NCBI RefSeq assembly: GCF_000371805.1
Contig: NZ_AQUK01000001.1
Coordinates: 880,268 to 944,267 of the forward strand
Source: Methanocaldococcus villosus KIN24-T80
Lineage (GTDB): Archaea; AGJL01; Methanococci; Methanococcales; Methanocaldococcaceae
Length of the DNA: 64,000 nt
Direction: 5' to 3'
The stretch's first letter is position 1. The number at the start of each line of letters is the position of its first letter. Made by a program: the position numbers and the translations under genes. Below are positions 46,155-55,048 of this stretch, piece after piece. The notes beneath the pieces are model-generated. The model ran no database searches and was not told where the DNA came from. It saw nothing but the letters and a program-made list of their open reading frames with translations.

Positions 46155-47312
46155 TTGGTTTATGTAGCAATAACACCTATAGGTTTATTTGGGAGTGATA
46201 AAGAAAAAGTAGAGAAGTTTAGTGACATAAACTATAGAAAATTATTTAAAGAGGATGAAATTGTTGATAAACTATATTTAATGAGGACAAATCCAAGAAA
46301 ACTTTTAGATGAGATAAAAGATTGGGGAGAAGTTAAATTTGAGTTTTTCTCGGGGCCCAATAGTGTTGGAAATTATTTAAGAGAACATTTATTTGAAATT
46401 GGAAAGGAATTAAAATATTTCACTGACTATGAGGATTTTAAAAGAAAAATGAACTATTGGAATCTTGAATTAACAAAAAGGCTAATAAAAAGTTATGCAC
46501 AACAAAAAGATAAAATTATTATACAGGTGGCTGAGGCAATATCTGATTTAGATAAAGTTTTAAACCTCCTTTCTGAAAGGTTAAGAGAATGGTATTCTCT
46601 ATATTTTCCAGAATTAAATAGTATTCAAAAACATGAAACATATGTTAAACTTATAACAACACTAAAAAAAAGAGAAAATTTTACAAAAAGCCAATTAAAA
46701 AAATATTTTTCATCAAAAGTAGCTGAAAAAATAGCTGAAAATGCAAAATCTTCAATGGGAGGAGAGTTTGAAGATTATGATTTAGAAGCTGTTGTTAAGT
46801 TTGCTGAGGAAATATCACATTTATATGAAAAGAGAAAAGATTTATATGAATATTTGGAAAAATTAATGAAAGAAGAAGCTCCAAACTTAACAAAATTGGC
46901 TGGAGTTAGTTTAGGTGCTAAACTCATATGTTTAGCAGGAGGTTTAGAAAAATTAGCCAAACTTCCAGCATCAACTATTCAGGTTTTAGGTGCAGAAAAA
47001 GCACTGTTTGCACATCTCAGGTTAAAAGTAGATCCACCAAAGCATGGGGTTATATATAATCATCCATTAATAAAGAATGCACCAAAATGGCAGAGAGGTA
47101 AAATAGCAAGAGCTTTAGCATGTAAATTAGCTATAGCAGCTAGAGCAGATTATTTAGGAGATGATATAGCTGATGAACTTTATGAAAAATTAATGAAAAG
47201 AGTAGAAGAAATTAGAAAAAAATATCCAAAACCTCCAAAGAAGAAAAAAGTAAAAAAGAAATTTAAAAAGAAAAAAGAAAAGAGATTTAAAAAGAAAAGG
47301 GAGAAGAAATGA
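46155..47312 (+). CDS. nop5: Nop5/Nop56-related C/D box sRNP scaffold protein
   Basis: Nop5 bridges L7Ae-bound C/D sRNA and fibrillarin for guided 2'-O-methylation. The ~385 residues have an N-terminal fibrillarin-binding domain (about 1-115), a coiled coil (YAQQKDKIIIQVAEAISDLD onward), the Nop RNA-binding domain (LTKLAGVSLGAKLICLAGGL ... GAEKALFAHLR) and a Lys-rich tail PKPPKKKKV. TTG 46155 after GGTGAT gives a start aligning with M. jannaschii MJ0694; GTG 46146 is the annotated alternative. Fibrillarin is not adjacent. A predicted client sRNA lies at 55989-56044. Confidence 0.93.
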   Translation: MVYVAITPIGLFGSDKEKVEKFSDINYRKLFKEDEIVDKLYLMRTNPRKLLDEIKDWGEVKFEFFSGPNSVGNYLREHLFEIGKELKYFTDYEDFKRKMNYWNLELTKRLIKSYAQQKDKIIIQVAEAISDLDKVLNLLSERLREWYSLYFPELNSIQKHETYVKLITTLKKRENFTKSQLKKYFSSKVAEKIAENAKSSMGGEFEDYDLEAVVKFAEEISHLYEKRKDLYEYLEKLMKEEAPNLTKLAGVSLGAKLICLAGGLEKLAKLPASTIQVLGAEKALFAHLRLKVDPPKHGVIYNHPLIKNAPKWQRGKIARALACKLAIAARADYLGDDIADELYEKLMKRVEEIRKKYPKPPKKKKVKKKFKKKKEKRFKKKREKK

Positions 47313-48010
47313 TTAGAGAGATATTTAACTCTATAATGGGTGAAGGAAAATATATAGGTAGGAGGTTTATATTTGTAAGATTTGCAGGATGTCCATTAGA
47401 ATGTATCTATTGTGATGAAAATATAAAAAATTATCTAAATAGGGTAGAAAAAACACCTGGATCTGGGGATTTTATTGAAGAAGAATTAGGTTTGGAGGAG
47501 ATAGTTTATCATATAAAGAGATTAAAAACTCCTGATGTGTTTGCTATTTCTTTTACTGGTGGAGAACCTTTATTATATCATAAAGAGATTAGAAAAATAG
47601 TATCTAACTTAGATGAAATTACATTTTTAGAAACAAATGGGATATTCCCAAATAGAGTTTTTTACTTTGACATAGCCTCAGTTGATATAAAATTAAGAGA
47701 ACACTTTAATGATATTAAAAATTATAATAAAATATATAGAAATGAGTTAAAAACTATAAAAAAATTTTATAATATGGGTTCTGATGTTTATGCTAAAGTG
47801 GTTATATTAAAAAATACTAAATTAGAAAGGCTAAGAGAGGTGGCAAAAGATCTATGTGATATAGGAGATATAACTTTATGTATCCAGCCTGTATTTAATA
47901 AAGATTTAAAGCCTTCAAATAAAAAACTATTTGAGATATTAAAAATCTGTGGAGAGTATGTAGATGTTATGCTAACAGTCCAAATGCATAAATACATGGG
48001 AGTGCTTTAA
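47309..48010 (+). CDS. queE: 7-carboxy-7-deazaguanine synthase QueE
   Basis: This radical SAM enzyme of archaeosine (G+) synthesis converts carboxy-tetrahydropterin to CDG. The 233 residues have IMGEGKYIGRRFIFVRFAGC (about 9-28), the cluster motif CPLECIYC (28-35) and FTGGEPLLY (near 84). ECIYCDE is diagnostic for QueE. It overlaps nop5 by 4 nt, linking two RNA-modification functions. The fragment 61977-62969 is a different radical SAM type. Confidence 0.9.
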   Translation: MIREIFNSIMGEGKYIGRRFIFVRFAGCPLECIYCDENIKNYLNRVEKTPGSGDFIEEELGLEEIVYHIKRLKTPDVFAISFTGGEPLLYHKEIRKIVSNLDEITFLETNGIFPNRVFYFDIASVDIKLREHFNDIKNYNKIYRNELKTIKKFYNMGSDVYAKVVILKNTKLERLREVAKDLCDIGDITLCIQPVFNKDLKPSNKKLFEILKICGEYVDVMLTVQMHKYMGVL

Positions 48011-48059
48011 TTAGGAATGGGGGGTTAATTCTTAGACTAACAAATAATGTGGAGGAATT

Positions 48060-49018
48060 ATGCTTAAAAATATTAAAAAGTATGTTTTAATATTTACTGT
48101 AATGTTATCATTGGTATTATCATTTATTTTTGGTTATTTTATTGGAATTTCTCAGATAACATATTCTGAAAATCCAATTATTCAATATATTAAGAATCCA
48201 AAACCATTTACAGTTGAAAATGTCAATATGCCAGTAACTTATTATGGGACTATAAATGGAAAATACATAGGCTATCAAATAACTCCCCACAATGTAAATG
48301 ATGAAGCAAGGAAATGTTTTTATAAATATCTTAAATTAAAAAATGAAGATCAAGAGGAAGCAGAAAATTATTTAAAAAGGGGGTTTATTTTTAACCGAAT
48401 ATCTAATATCTCAATCAGAAGAAGAAACCGTTAATTTAAATGGAACAAATATTATCCTTATTATTTGGAGGTATAATTTTGATTATCCTGAATATAATTT
48501 ATCAAAAGGATGGGCAGGCTCATTATGTCAGGCAGGATGCTTAAAAACATTATACTTAGCATATACCATAACTGGGGATGAAAGATATTTAATATTGGCT
48601 AATAAAGCATTAAATGCCTTTAAAGTTCCAGTTGAGAAAGGAGGGTTATTAAAAATAAGGAAATAATAAAACTTACTATTGGTATCCAGAATATGCATCA
48701 AATAACCCACCTTATGTTTTAAATGGATTTATAACCTCTGTTATATGGATTGGGGAATTTGCAAATAAAACCAACAATAAAGATGCAAATTTTTTATATA
48801 GAGAGGGGATTAAATCAATATTTTTATATAGAGAGGGGATTAAATCAATAAAAGCTTTCATTTCTGATTATGATGATAATGATTGGAGTTATTACGATAC
48901 CTTAGGCCATAGGTGTAATAAACATTATGAACATCTTCATAGATTGCAAATGTTATGGCTTTATAATTTAACTAAGGATGAAACATTTTTAAAATATTAT
49001 AACAAATGGAAGGAATAA
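48060..49018 (+). pseudogene. Broken D-glucuronyl C5-epimerase-like (C5-epim_C) gene
   Basis: Three frames together read like one exported protein. Frame 1 (48060 to about 48380) has a signal-anchor helix and QYIKNPKPFTVENVNMPVTY. A second frame continues with LTEYLISQSEEETVNL ... GWAGSLCQAGCLKTLYLAY ... FKVPVEKGGLL to a stop near 48667. A third resumes at KTYYWYPEYASNNPPYVLNG to KWKE* (49018). The GxSLxQ, PxYxLNGF and SYYDTLGHRCNKHYEHLH motifs match the C5-epimerase C-terminal domain family, whose members act on uronic-acid glycans or glycosaminoglycan-like surface polymers. There are two frameshifts, at about 48378-48396 and 48659-48667. A perfect 30-bp tandem duplication at 48791-48850 is in frame. 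Confidence 0.8.
48791..48850. repeat. Perfect 30-bp tandem duplication
   Basis: Two identical adjacent 30-bp units (48791-48820 and 48821-48850) begin TTTTTATATAGAGAGGGG and encode FLYREGIKSI twice in the same frame. This suggests a recent slippage or unequal exchange inside the already damaged epimerase gene. Confidence 0.95.
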
Positions 49019-49045
49019 TGCTATGGTTAGAATTAACATTGATGA

Positions 49046-49285
49046 GACAATATTTTTATTTTTTTATCTTTATTTAAATATTATTTCTATTTTCCTAATA
49101 AGACCATTGATATTGAAGGTTTGAAAAGGTTAGGAGTTATAGAGTTGTTTAAAATTAGCTATGACAATGGCATGTTAACTATGATATATGCATCATTATT
49201 ATCTCAGATAATCTCAAATGTTCCAACATTAATTTATATTTTGCATTTAATTGCATTAGTTATATATTTCATAGGATTTAATTAA
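49046..49285 (+). pseudogene. Remnant of a membrane transporter C terminus (ArsB/SLC13-like)
   Basis: The frame is open from after a TGA at 49043-49045 to TAA 49283-49285 but has no start or ribosome site. It reads ...NKTIDIEGLKRLGVIELFKI ... ASLLSQIISNVPTLIYIL ... YFIGFN*. SQIISNVP resembles the SNxP motif of the last helices of ArsB/NhaD/SLC13 ion transporters. It is therefore probably a residual 3' end after deletion. The identification is weak; another decayed membrane protein is possible. Confidence 0.35.
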
Positions 49286-49320
49286 GATAATGAGATAAAA
49301 GAGTTTTTACTATGGATAAT

Positions 49321-50388
49321 TCATAAATTTTCTTTAACAACTTTTGCTATTGCCCGGCTTAAGCAGGGAGGAACACTCTCCCCAATCTGATTTAAACAAC
49401 TTCTTATACCTCCTACAAATAGATGATTATCAGGATAACTCATCAATCTTGCTTGTTCCCTTGGAGTTAATAATCTATCTTCATATGGGTGGATAAAAAA
49501 TCTTTTACCCATAACGGTCTCAGCTAACTTTAAGGGATGTAATCTAATATAATTGCCTAATCTTCTACTGGCTCCTTTAAAATAGATAAAAGCATCACCC
49601 CATCCAAGGTAATGAACCTTCCTCCAAAATCTTCTGGGTAAAGCAGCATATTCATGATTTGGAACATCTCTACCTTTATACATTAAATCTCCTATAGCCT
49701 CAATAACAGTTTTAGGCTTTTCTTTTTCAGGAATAATTTCTATATTTGAGACAAATACTCTTCTTCTTACAGAAGGGTTACCATAATCCTCTGCCCTTAA
49801 AATATTAAAATATACATCCTCATATCCAACATCTCTAAACTCTTTTATTATATCTCCCTTAACATCTCTTATAGCAGGAACATTTTCCATAACAAATACT
49901 TTTGGTTGTAAATCCCCCACAATCCTAATAAAATCTAACACTAATCTTCCCACATCATCTTTATATAATCTATCATGTGGATTTTTCTCTCTCTTAGGAT
50001 TAGCTCCAGTATAACCTTCACATGGTGGGCCACCAATAATAACATCAACCTTCTTAACAAATCTTTCAATATCTAAGCTATGTATTTCTCTAATATCATT
50101 ATTTAATACAATAGGATTTATATCATCTCTATAAGTTCCAAAATATTTTAACCACTTTATACTTTCATCATCTAATGGCATCCTAAATGGATAACTTCCC
50201 ACATAACCTTTCATTTCTTTTAATTTAAATTTATCTCCTATTTTCTCATATATTATGCCATTAAAATTTAAAGCATATGAAAAGGCAGCATCTTCATCTA
50301 ACTCAATAGCTAAAACTGGCTTAAAACCTTCTTCAACAAATCCTCTTGAGAATCCCCCACATCCAGAGAAAAGATCTATAATTTTCAA
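49321..50388 (-). CDS. DNA (cytosine-5)-methyltransferase, orphan
   Basis: The 355-residue enzyme makes 5-methylcytosine. Motif I is IIDLFSGCGGFSRGF (residues 3-17), motif IV GGPPCEGYT with the catalytic Cys (near 123), motif VI FVMENVP, motif VIII NPSVRRRVFV and motif X GESVPPCLSRAIA. Between VIII and IX the target recognition region is short. TTG 50388 after AAGGTGGT is preferred to the ATG 50418, which adds an unconserved tail. No restriction endonuclease gene lies next to it. The recognition site cannot be predicted. It borders a decayed accessory patch. Confidence 0.85.
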   Translation of the reverse strand: MKIIDLFSGCGGFSRGFVEEGFKPVLAIELDEDAAFSYALNFNGIIYEKIGDKFKLKEMKGYVGSYPFRMPLDDESIKWLKYFGTYRDDINPIVLNNDIREIHSLDIERFVKKVDVIIGGPPCEGYTGANPKREKNPHDRLYKDDVGRLVLDFIRIVGDLQPKVFVMENVPAIRDVKGDIIKEFRDVGYEDVYFNILRAEDYGNPSVRRRVFVSNIEIIPEKEKPKTVIEAIGDLMYKGRDVPNHEYAALPRRFWRKVHYLGWGDAFIYFKGASRRLGNYIRLHPLKLAETVMGKRFFIHPYEDRLLTPREQARLMSYPDNHLFVGGIRSCLNQIGESVPPCLSRAIAKVVKENL

Positions 50389-50446
50389 AAATACCACCTT
50401 AAATAATATATACTTCAAAGGTTAATAATTATTTGAGGTGATGACA

Positions 50447-51109
50447 ATGATAGTGTGGTATGGCCATGCATGTTTTAAAGTTGATAATGTATTAATAGAT
50501 CCATTTGTACCAAATCCTCTTTGTAATTTACCATTTGATGAGATAATGGAAGGTGTTGATGTTATAGCAGTAACCCATGGACACTCTGATCATCTTGGAA
50601 ATGCAGAAACTCTATCAAAGAGTTACAATGTTCCTGTTGTTGCTATCTATGAGATTGCATGTTATTTAGCTGAAAGAGGAGTTAATGCTGAAGGAATGAA
50701 TATTGGAGGAAGTATAAAGATAAATGGGGCAAAACTAACAATGGTTAAAGCAGAACATTCATCTGATATTAATTTAAATGTATCTGGTGGAGTTGCAGCA
50801 GGTTATATTGTGAATGATAGAGTTTACCATACAGGAGATACTGGATTATTTGGAGATATGGAATTAATAGGAGAGCTATATAGCCCTGAAGTAGTCTTAT
50901 TACCTATTGGTGGAAGATACACAATGGGAATAGAGGAAGCTCTTACAGCTTTAGAACTAATATATCCTGAAGTTGTTATACCAATGCATTATAACACATT
51001 TCCTCAAATACAGGTTACTGAAGAGGAGCTGAAAGCATTTGTCAAAGGTGCTGAGTCATTAGGTGTTGAGGTAATAATTCCTGAGATAGGGGAACCTTTA
51101 GATTTATGA
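50447..51109 (+). CDS. UPF0173 metal-dependent hydrolase (metallo-beta-lactamase fold)
   Basis: The 220-residue protein has the motif VTHGHSDHLGNA (near 45) plus AEHSSD (near 105), HTGDTGLFGDM (near 128) and PMHYNTFPQ (near 185), which complete a binuclear metal site. The family is widespread but has no assigned substrate. ATG 50447 follows GAGGTGAT; GTG 50438 and ATG 50441 lie in that site. It corresponds to MJ1163 and, as there, is convergent with the XRE regulator, with ends overlapping by 6 nt. Confidence 0.85.
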   Translation: MIVWYGHACFKVDNVLIDPFVPNPLCNLPFDEIMEGVDVIAVTHGHSDHLGNAETLSKSYNVPVVAIYEIACYLAERGVNAEGMNIGGSIKINGAKLTMVKAEHSSDINLNVSGGVAAGYIVNDRVYHTGDTGLFGDMELIGELYSPEVVLLPIGGRYTMGIEEALTALELIYPEVVIPMHYNTFPQIQVTEEELKAFVKGAESLGVEVIIPEIGEPLDL

Positions 51110-52045
51110 TGATAACATTTTCTTTATATGTTCTATTAACTCTAATGCATCATCCATCTTTTTTAACTCTTCCATACTAACTGTTGGAATATTTTTTAAT
51201 TCTTTCTCTTTTTTTTCTAATATTAATAATGAATAGCTGTTTAACATCTTAGAAATCTCTTTAACTATAATAGCTTTTTTTAAAACTTCTTCATCAATTT
51301 TCTCTTCTATATTTGTTAATAGTATATTTTGCATTTCTTCAACATTTTTCTCAGCAACAGCATCAAATGGGGCTTTATTAACAACAATTGACCTAAAACC
51401 AAGTTCACTTAAAAAATTTATAGCTTCTCTTTTATAATCTTCTAATTTTTCTACTTTATCCTCTATATTTTCATCATTTATAGGTTCAAATAAATCAATA
51501 GCTTTTACTAATGGCACATCCAAATATTCTTCTATTTTTATAGCTATATCTAATGATGGAGAGGCTAGCCCTGCTTCATATTTATATATTGTTTTTCTTG
51601 AAACCCCTACAGCATCAGCTAATTCTCCAGCAGATATACCAAGAGCTTCCCGAACTTCTCTAAGAACTTGCCCATCTATTTTTACAAACAATCCTCCCCT
51701 TTGGACATAAACAATTGGAGGATTACCTTCTAAGAAGTCTTTGAATGTTTCAAATGTTACAGCTTTTATATTATATCTATCATAAACAATTCCATATTCC
51801 ATTGGAGCATTTCTTGTTCTTAATCCTATTATTAAAGGAGTTCCTGCCAATATCTTACTAATCTTCTTTAATTCAATAGATTGTTCTTTACTTAGGCTAT
51901 CTATATTTTTTAATATTTTTAATATCAACTTTACATCATCTTTACTTGCTATAATATCAAAGCAGCTCCTTCCAAGAGGTTTGGATACTATAAATTTATG
52001 GTGTTTCAGTAATTCTATACATTCAGCTATTAACATCTCCCTCAT
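51104..52045 (-). CDS. XRE-family HTH transcriptional regulator (MJ1164-like)
   Basis: The 313-residue DNA-binding protein has a nuclease-fold-like N terminus (residues 1-110, including SKPLGRSCFDIIASKDD), a Cro/C1 helix-turn-helix (LREVREALGISAGELADAVG ... VSRKTIYKYEAG, about 128-165), and a C-terminal region that repeats the N-terminal theme (FLSELGFRSIVVNKAPFDAV). ATG 52045 follows AGGTGAT; GTG 52054 is within it. The targets are unknown. The family is restricted to archaea. Confidence 0.85.
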   Translation of the reverse strand: MREMLIAECIELLKHHKFIVSKPLGRSCFDIIASKDDVKLILKILKNIDSLSKEQSIELKKISKILAGTPLIIGLRTRNAPMEYGIVYDRYNIKAVTFETFKDFLEGNPPIVYVQRGGLFVKIDGQVLREVREALGISAGELADAVGVSRKTIYKYEAGLASPSLDIAIKIEEYLDVPLVKAIDLFEPINDENIEDKVEKLEDYKREAINFLSELGFRSIVVNKAPFDAVAEKNVEEMQNILLTNIEEKIDEEVLKKAIIVKEISKMLNSYSLLILEKKEKELKNIPTVSMEELKKMDDALELIEHIKKMLSS

Positions 52046-52259
52046 AAATATCACCTACAAATCTATTTCTTATTTATAATTTATTGTTTACCCTGATAAG
52101 ATTAGCAAGTGATAATAGAACATCAATAAAATTAGATTAACTAATAATTAGAGATATGTTTAAAAATAACTTTCTATATAAATATATTGTTTAGATTCCC
52201 TATATATCTTTTATTACTAAAATAAAGTGTTAAAAATTATTAATAAACTGTGGTCAAAT

Positions 52260-53180
52260 ATGAAAATGATAGAGTTATTAAGAAAACAGAGATACCAAAT
52301 AGATAACCATACAGCAGTTAAGTTGTGTGGATGGGTTAGAAAAAAAATGTTAGAAGATAAAAATTGTTATAAATCTAAATTTTATGGAATAGAAACACAT
52401 AGATGCATACAATGTAGTCCTGCATTTATGTGGTGTCAGCAGAGTTGTATTTTCTGTTGGAGAGTATTACCTTCAGATATAGATGCTAAAATAGAAGAAC
52501 CAAATTGGGAAGAACCTGAAGTAGTTTATGAGAAGATTTTAAAGTTACATAGAAGGGCAATAATGGGGTATAAGGGTATATTAAATAGAGTTGGTGAAAA
52601 GAAGTTTAATGAAGCATTAAATCCAAAACATGTGGCTATATCTCTATCAGGGGAGCCTACTTTATACCCATATTTAGATGAGCTTATAAAAATCTTTCAT
52701 AAAAATGGTTTTACAACATTTGTTGTTTCTAATGGGATATTAACAGATGTTATAGAAAAAATAGAGCCTACACAGTTGTATATTTCTTTAGATGCATATG
52801 ATTTAGAGAGTTATAAGAAAATATGTAGAGGAAAAGAAGAGTATTGGGAAAATATACTGGAAACTTTAGATATTTTAAAAAAGAAAAAGAGAACTTGTAT
52901 AAGAACTACACTTGTTAGAGGTTATAATGATGATATTTTGAAATTTGTTGAGCTTTATGAAAGAGCTGATGTCCATTTTATTGAGTTAAAGTCCTATATG
53001 CATGTTGGATATTCCCAAAGAAGATTAGAAAAAAAACACATGTTGAAGCATGATGAAATATTAAAATTAGCTAAAATGTTGGAAGAAGAAAGTAAATATA
53101 AGCTCATAGATGATGCTGAGGATAGTAGAGTAGCATTGTTAAAAAATACTGACAGGGATATAAGTGTGAAAATATGTTAA
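52260..53180 (+). CDS. taw1: tRNA 4-demethylwyosine synthase Taw1 (TYW1)
   Basis: This radical SAM enzyme builds the tricyclic wyosine base at m1G37 of tRNA-Phe from pyruvate. The 306 residues have the radical SAM motif CQQSCIFC (near 60) and three upstream Cys at 23, 36 and 49. Their 13-residue spacing matches the second-cluster ligands of M. jannaschii TYW1. SLSGEPTLYPY follows. ATG 52260 was chosen because the upstream 11 codons of the longer frame are unconserved. It overlaps the next gene by 7 nt. Confidence 0.93.
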   Translation: MKMIELLRKQRYQIDNHTAVKLCGWVRKKMLEDKNCYKSKFYGIETHRCIQCSPAFMWCQQSCIFCWRVLPSDIDAKIEEPNWEEPEVVYEKILKLHRRAIMGYKGILNRVGEKKFNEALNPKHVAISLSGEPTLYPYLDELIKIFHKNGFTTFVVSNGILTDVIEKIEPTQLYISLDAYDLESYKKICRGKEEYWENILETLDILKKKKRTCIRTTLVRGYNDDILKFVELYERADVHFIELKSYMHVGYSQRRLEKKHMLKHDEILKLAKMLEEESKYKLIDDAEDSRVALLKNTDRDISVKIC

Positions 53181-53602
53181 TTTTAGAAAAATTGAGAATA
53201 TCTTTGGATGATCTAATAAATTCGGCAATGGAATTGTATATTGGAGAAGATTATAAGAAGGTTAGGGATAAGTTAAAAGATATAATAATAAAATCATTAA
53301 ACAATCCAAATGTCTCTACATTAATAATAGCAGCCTATTTATTAGATATGGAAGGTAGAAAAAATAAATTACCATTCAACTATGAAGAAGATCCAAATTA
53401 TGTTTATGTTGATGAAGTTATTGGTTTGGCTATAGCAAATGAAATAGCAGGTACAAAGGCAATATTTAATTTTAGATTTTATGATAAGGAAAAACCTGGT
53501 GTTATTGGAAGATTGGATAAAGAAGGATATATGTTTTTAGATGATGCTATAGCAGGATTATTAGCAGGCTGTATGAGCAAGGTGTTTGAGGATGAAGGGT
53601 AG
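53174..53602 (+). CDS. PgpA/CobZ-like phosphatase
   Basis: The 142-residue protein resembles the phosphatidylglycerophosphatase A fold: VDEVIGLAIANEIAGTKAI, FNFRFYDKEKPGVIGRLD and MFLDDAIAGLLAG are its conserved blocks. Soluble archaeal members include CobZ, an alpha-ribazole phosphatase of B12 nucleotide-loop assembly. It lacks obvious long membrane helices, favouring a soluble role. It overlaps taw1 and comD (17 nt from the TTG, 11 nt from ATG 53592), so the three genes are co-translated. Confidence 0.65.
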   Translation: MLILEKLRISLDDLINSAMELYIGEDYKKVRDKLKDIIIKSLNNPNVSTLIIAAYLLDMEGRKNKLPFNYEEDPNYVYVDEVIGLAIANEIAGTKAIFNFRFYDKEKPGVIGRLDKEGYMFLDDAIAGLLAGCMSKVFEDEG

Positions 53603-54095
53603 TTTAGCTATATATAGAGCTTTAAAAGATAGTGGAATAAAGTTTATATGCTCAGTACCATGTGCAAATTTAAAGAATCTTTTGAAGCTTGTAGATGAGG
53701 ATGAATATTTCTTACATGTTCCAGCAACCAGAGAAGAAGAAGCTTTTGGGATTTGTGCAGGAGCTCACATGGCAGGAAAAAAGACTGCTATATTAATGCA
53801 GAATTCTGGATTGGGGAATAGTATAAATGCAATTGCTTCTTTATATAAAATATATCAAATCCCTACATTATTAATTATAAGCCATAGGGGAGAACTAAAA
53901 GAAAAAATACCTGCTCAAATCCCTATGGGAAGATGGGTTACAAAGTTATTAGATGTCTGTGAGATACCATATTATAAACCAAAAACTCCAGAAAAAGCAT
54001 ATAAAATTATAAAATATGCTTCTGAATATATGGAAAAAATATCATACCCAGTAGCTGTTTTATTTGATGCTTTATATTGGGAGTGGGATTATTAA
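53592..54095 (+). CDS. comD: Sulfopyruvate decarboxylase, alpha subunit
   Basis: ComD, with ComE, decarboxylates sulfopyruvate to sulfoacetaldehyde in coenzyme M synthesis. The 167 residues form the PYR half of a thiamine-diphosphate enzyme: CSVPCANLKNLLKL (near 18), PATREEEAFGICAGAHMAGK with the cofactor-activating Glu (near 48) and MQNSGLGNSINAIASL. ATG 53592 aligns with MJ0256; TTG 53586 is less likely. ComE is not in the window. The stop overlaps the convergent methyltransferase by 4 nt. Confidence 0.88.
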   Translation: MKGSLAIYRALKDSGIKFICSVPCANLKNLLKLVDEDEYFLHVPATREEEAFGICAGAHMAGKKTAILMQNSGLGNSINAIASLYKIYQIPTLLIISHRGELKEKIPAQIPMGRWVTKLLDVCEIPYYKPKTPEKAYKIIKYASEYMEKISYPVAVLFDALYWEWDY

Positions 54096-55048
54096 TGCTT
54101 TTTAAATATTAATGTTATTTCATTTTTTGTATTAGCTTTTAGTTTCACTACCTTAAAAAGTTCTAAATCTTTTGCTAAATTAATAACCTCATTTATATCA
54201 TTTTTTATATTCTCTTTACATGATTTTACAGTTTGTATTATATAACCTCCACTCTTTAAATTCTTTAAAAACTTTAAAGTGAGAATCATAGATTCTTTGG
54301 GATATAGGTTGGTGTCATTTGTTATTAAATCAACTTCTTCATCAATATTAACATTTTCAGCTTTTTCTTTTATATGGATAATATTATCAGCTTTCACCTT
54401 TAAATCGGCTCTATCTATAGCATAGACCTTCTTAGCTCTTTTTGAGAGAACCTTTACCCACCCTCCAGGAGCAGATCCAATATCTAAAACCGTATTCAGA
54501 TTCTCAAAAATAAAAGGAAATTTCTCCATAAGTTCAGACATTTTCCTTTCTGATCTATTTAATGGTCTCTCCTTATATCTATTTATTTTTTCTAACTTTT
54601 CAATGTTCTTTTTAAAAACAATCTCTTTAAAGTTTTTATCAAAAATAGATACATAAACTTTATCTTGTAATATTTCTATGTTAATTTTAAAATCATAATT
54701 TTTTAAATCAACCTTTAAGTTGAAATTATCAACAATCTCTTTTCCTAAAAATTTTTCAAGTTCCTCACTAGTAAATTTATGTCTTCCTCTCCTATTTACT
54801 CTAACTACAAATTTTCCTTTTAAATTTTTCTCTTTTATTAAATTAAAAATAGTTTCTTTTAAATTTTCTAAGCTACAGGCTCTTTCAATAGGAATAGCTT
54901 TAAAAATATAGTTAATATTAAAATCTTTAAGATCATCTTCCAATAATAAAATTCCTCTAAATATTGTATATCTTACTCTATAACCTCTCTTTTTTAGCTC
55001 TTTCATTAAATATGGCTCAAATCCAGGTTTTGTTGTTATAAGCATCAT
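54092..55048 (-). CDS. THUMP-domain FtsJ-like RNA methyltransferase
   Basis: The 318-residue protein has an N-terminal THUMP/ferredoxin-like region (TTKPGFEPYLMKELKKRGYR, about 5-24; VVRVNRRGRHKFTSEELEKF near 82-100) and a C-terminal RrmJ/FtsJ Rossmann domain with motif I VLDIGSAPGGWVKVL (about 185-199). The domain also has DLITNDTN in the catalytic Asp region and SGGYIIQTVKSCKEN, giving the K-D-K type set. It should 2'-O-methylate rRNA or tRNA; the target is unknown. It overlaps cofD by 4 nt. Confidence 0.8.
   Translation of the reverse strand: MMLITTKPGFEPYLMKELKKRGYRVRYTIFRGILLLEDDLKDFNINYIFKAIPIERACSLENLKETIFNLIKEKNLKGKFVVRVNRRGRHKFTSEELEKFLGKEIVDNFNLKVDLKNYDFKINIEILQDKVYVSIFDKNFKEIVFKKNIEKLEKINRYKERPLNRSERKMSELMEKFPFIFENLNTVLDIGSAPGGWVKVLSKRAKKVYAIDRADLKVKADNIIHIKEKAENVNIDEEVDLITNDTNLYPKESMILTLKFLKNLKSGGYIIQTVKSCKENIKNDINEVINLAKDLELFKVVKLKANTKNEITLIFKKH

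Noticed and set aside
49023-49127. A short ORF reading MVRINIDETIFLFF
   Set aside because: It is low-complexity hydrophobic sequence without a family match, ends before the better-supported remnant frame and has no ribosome site.
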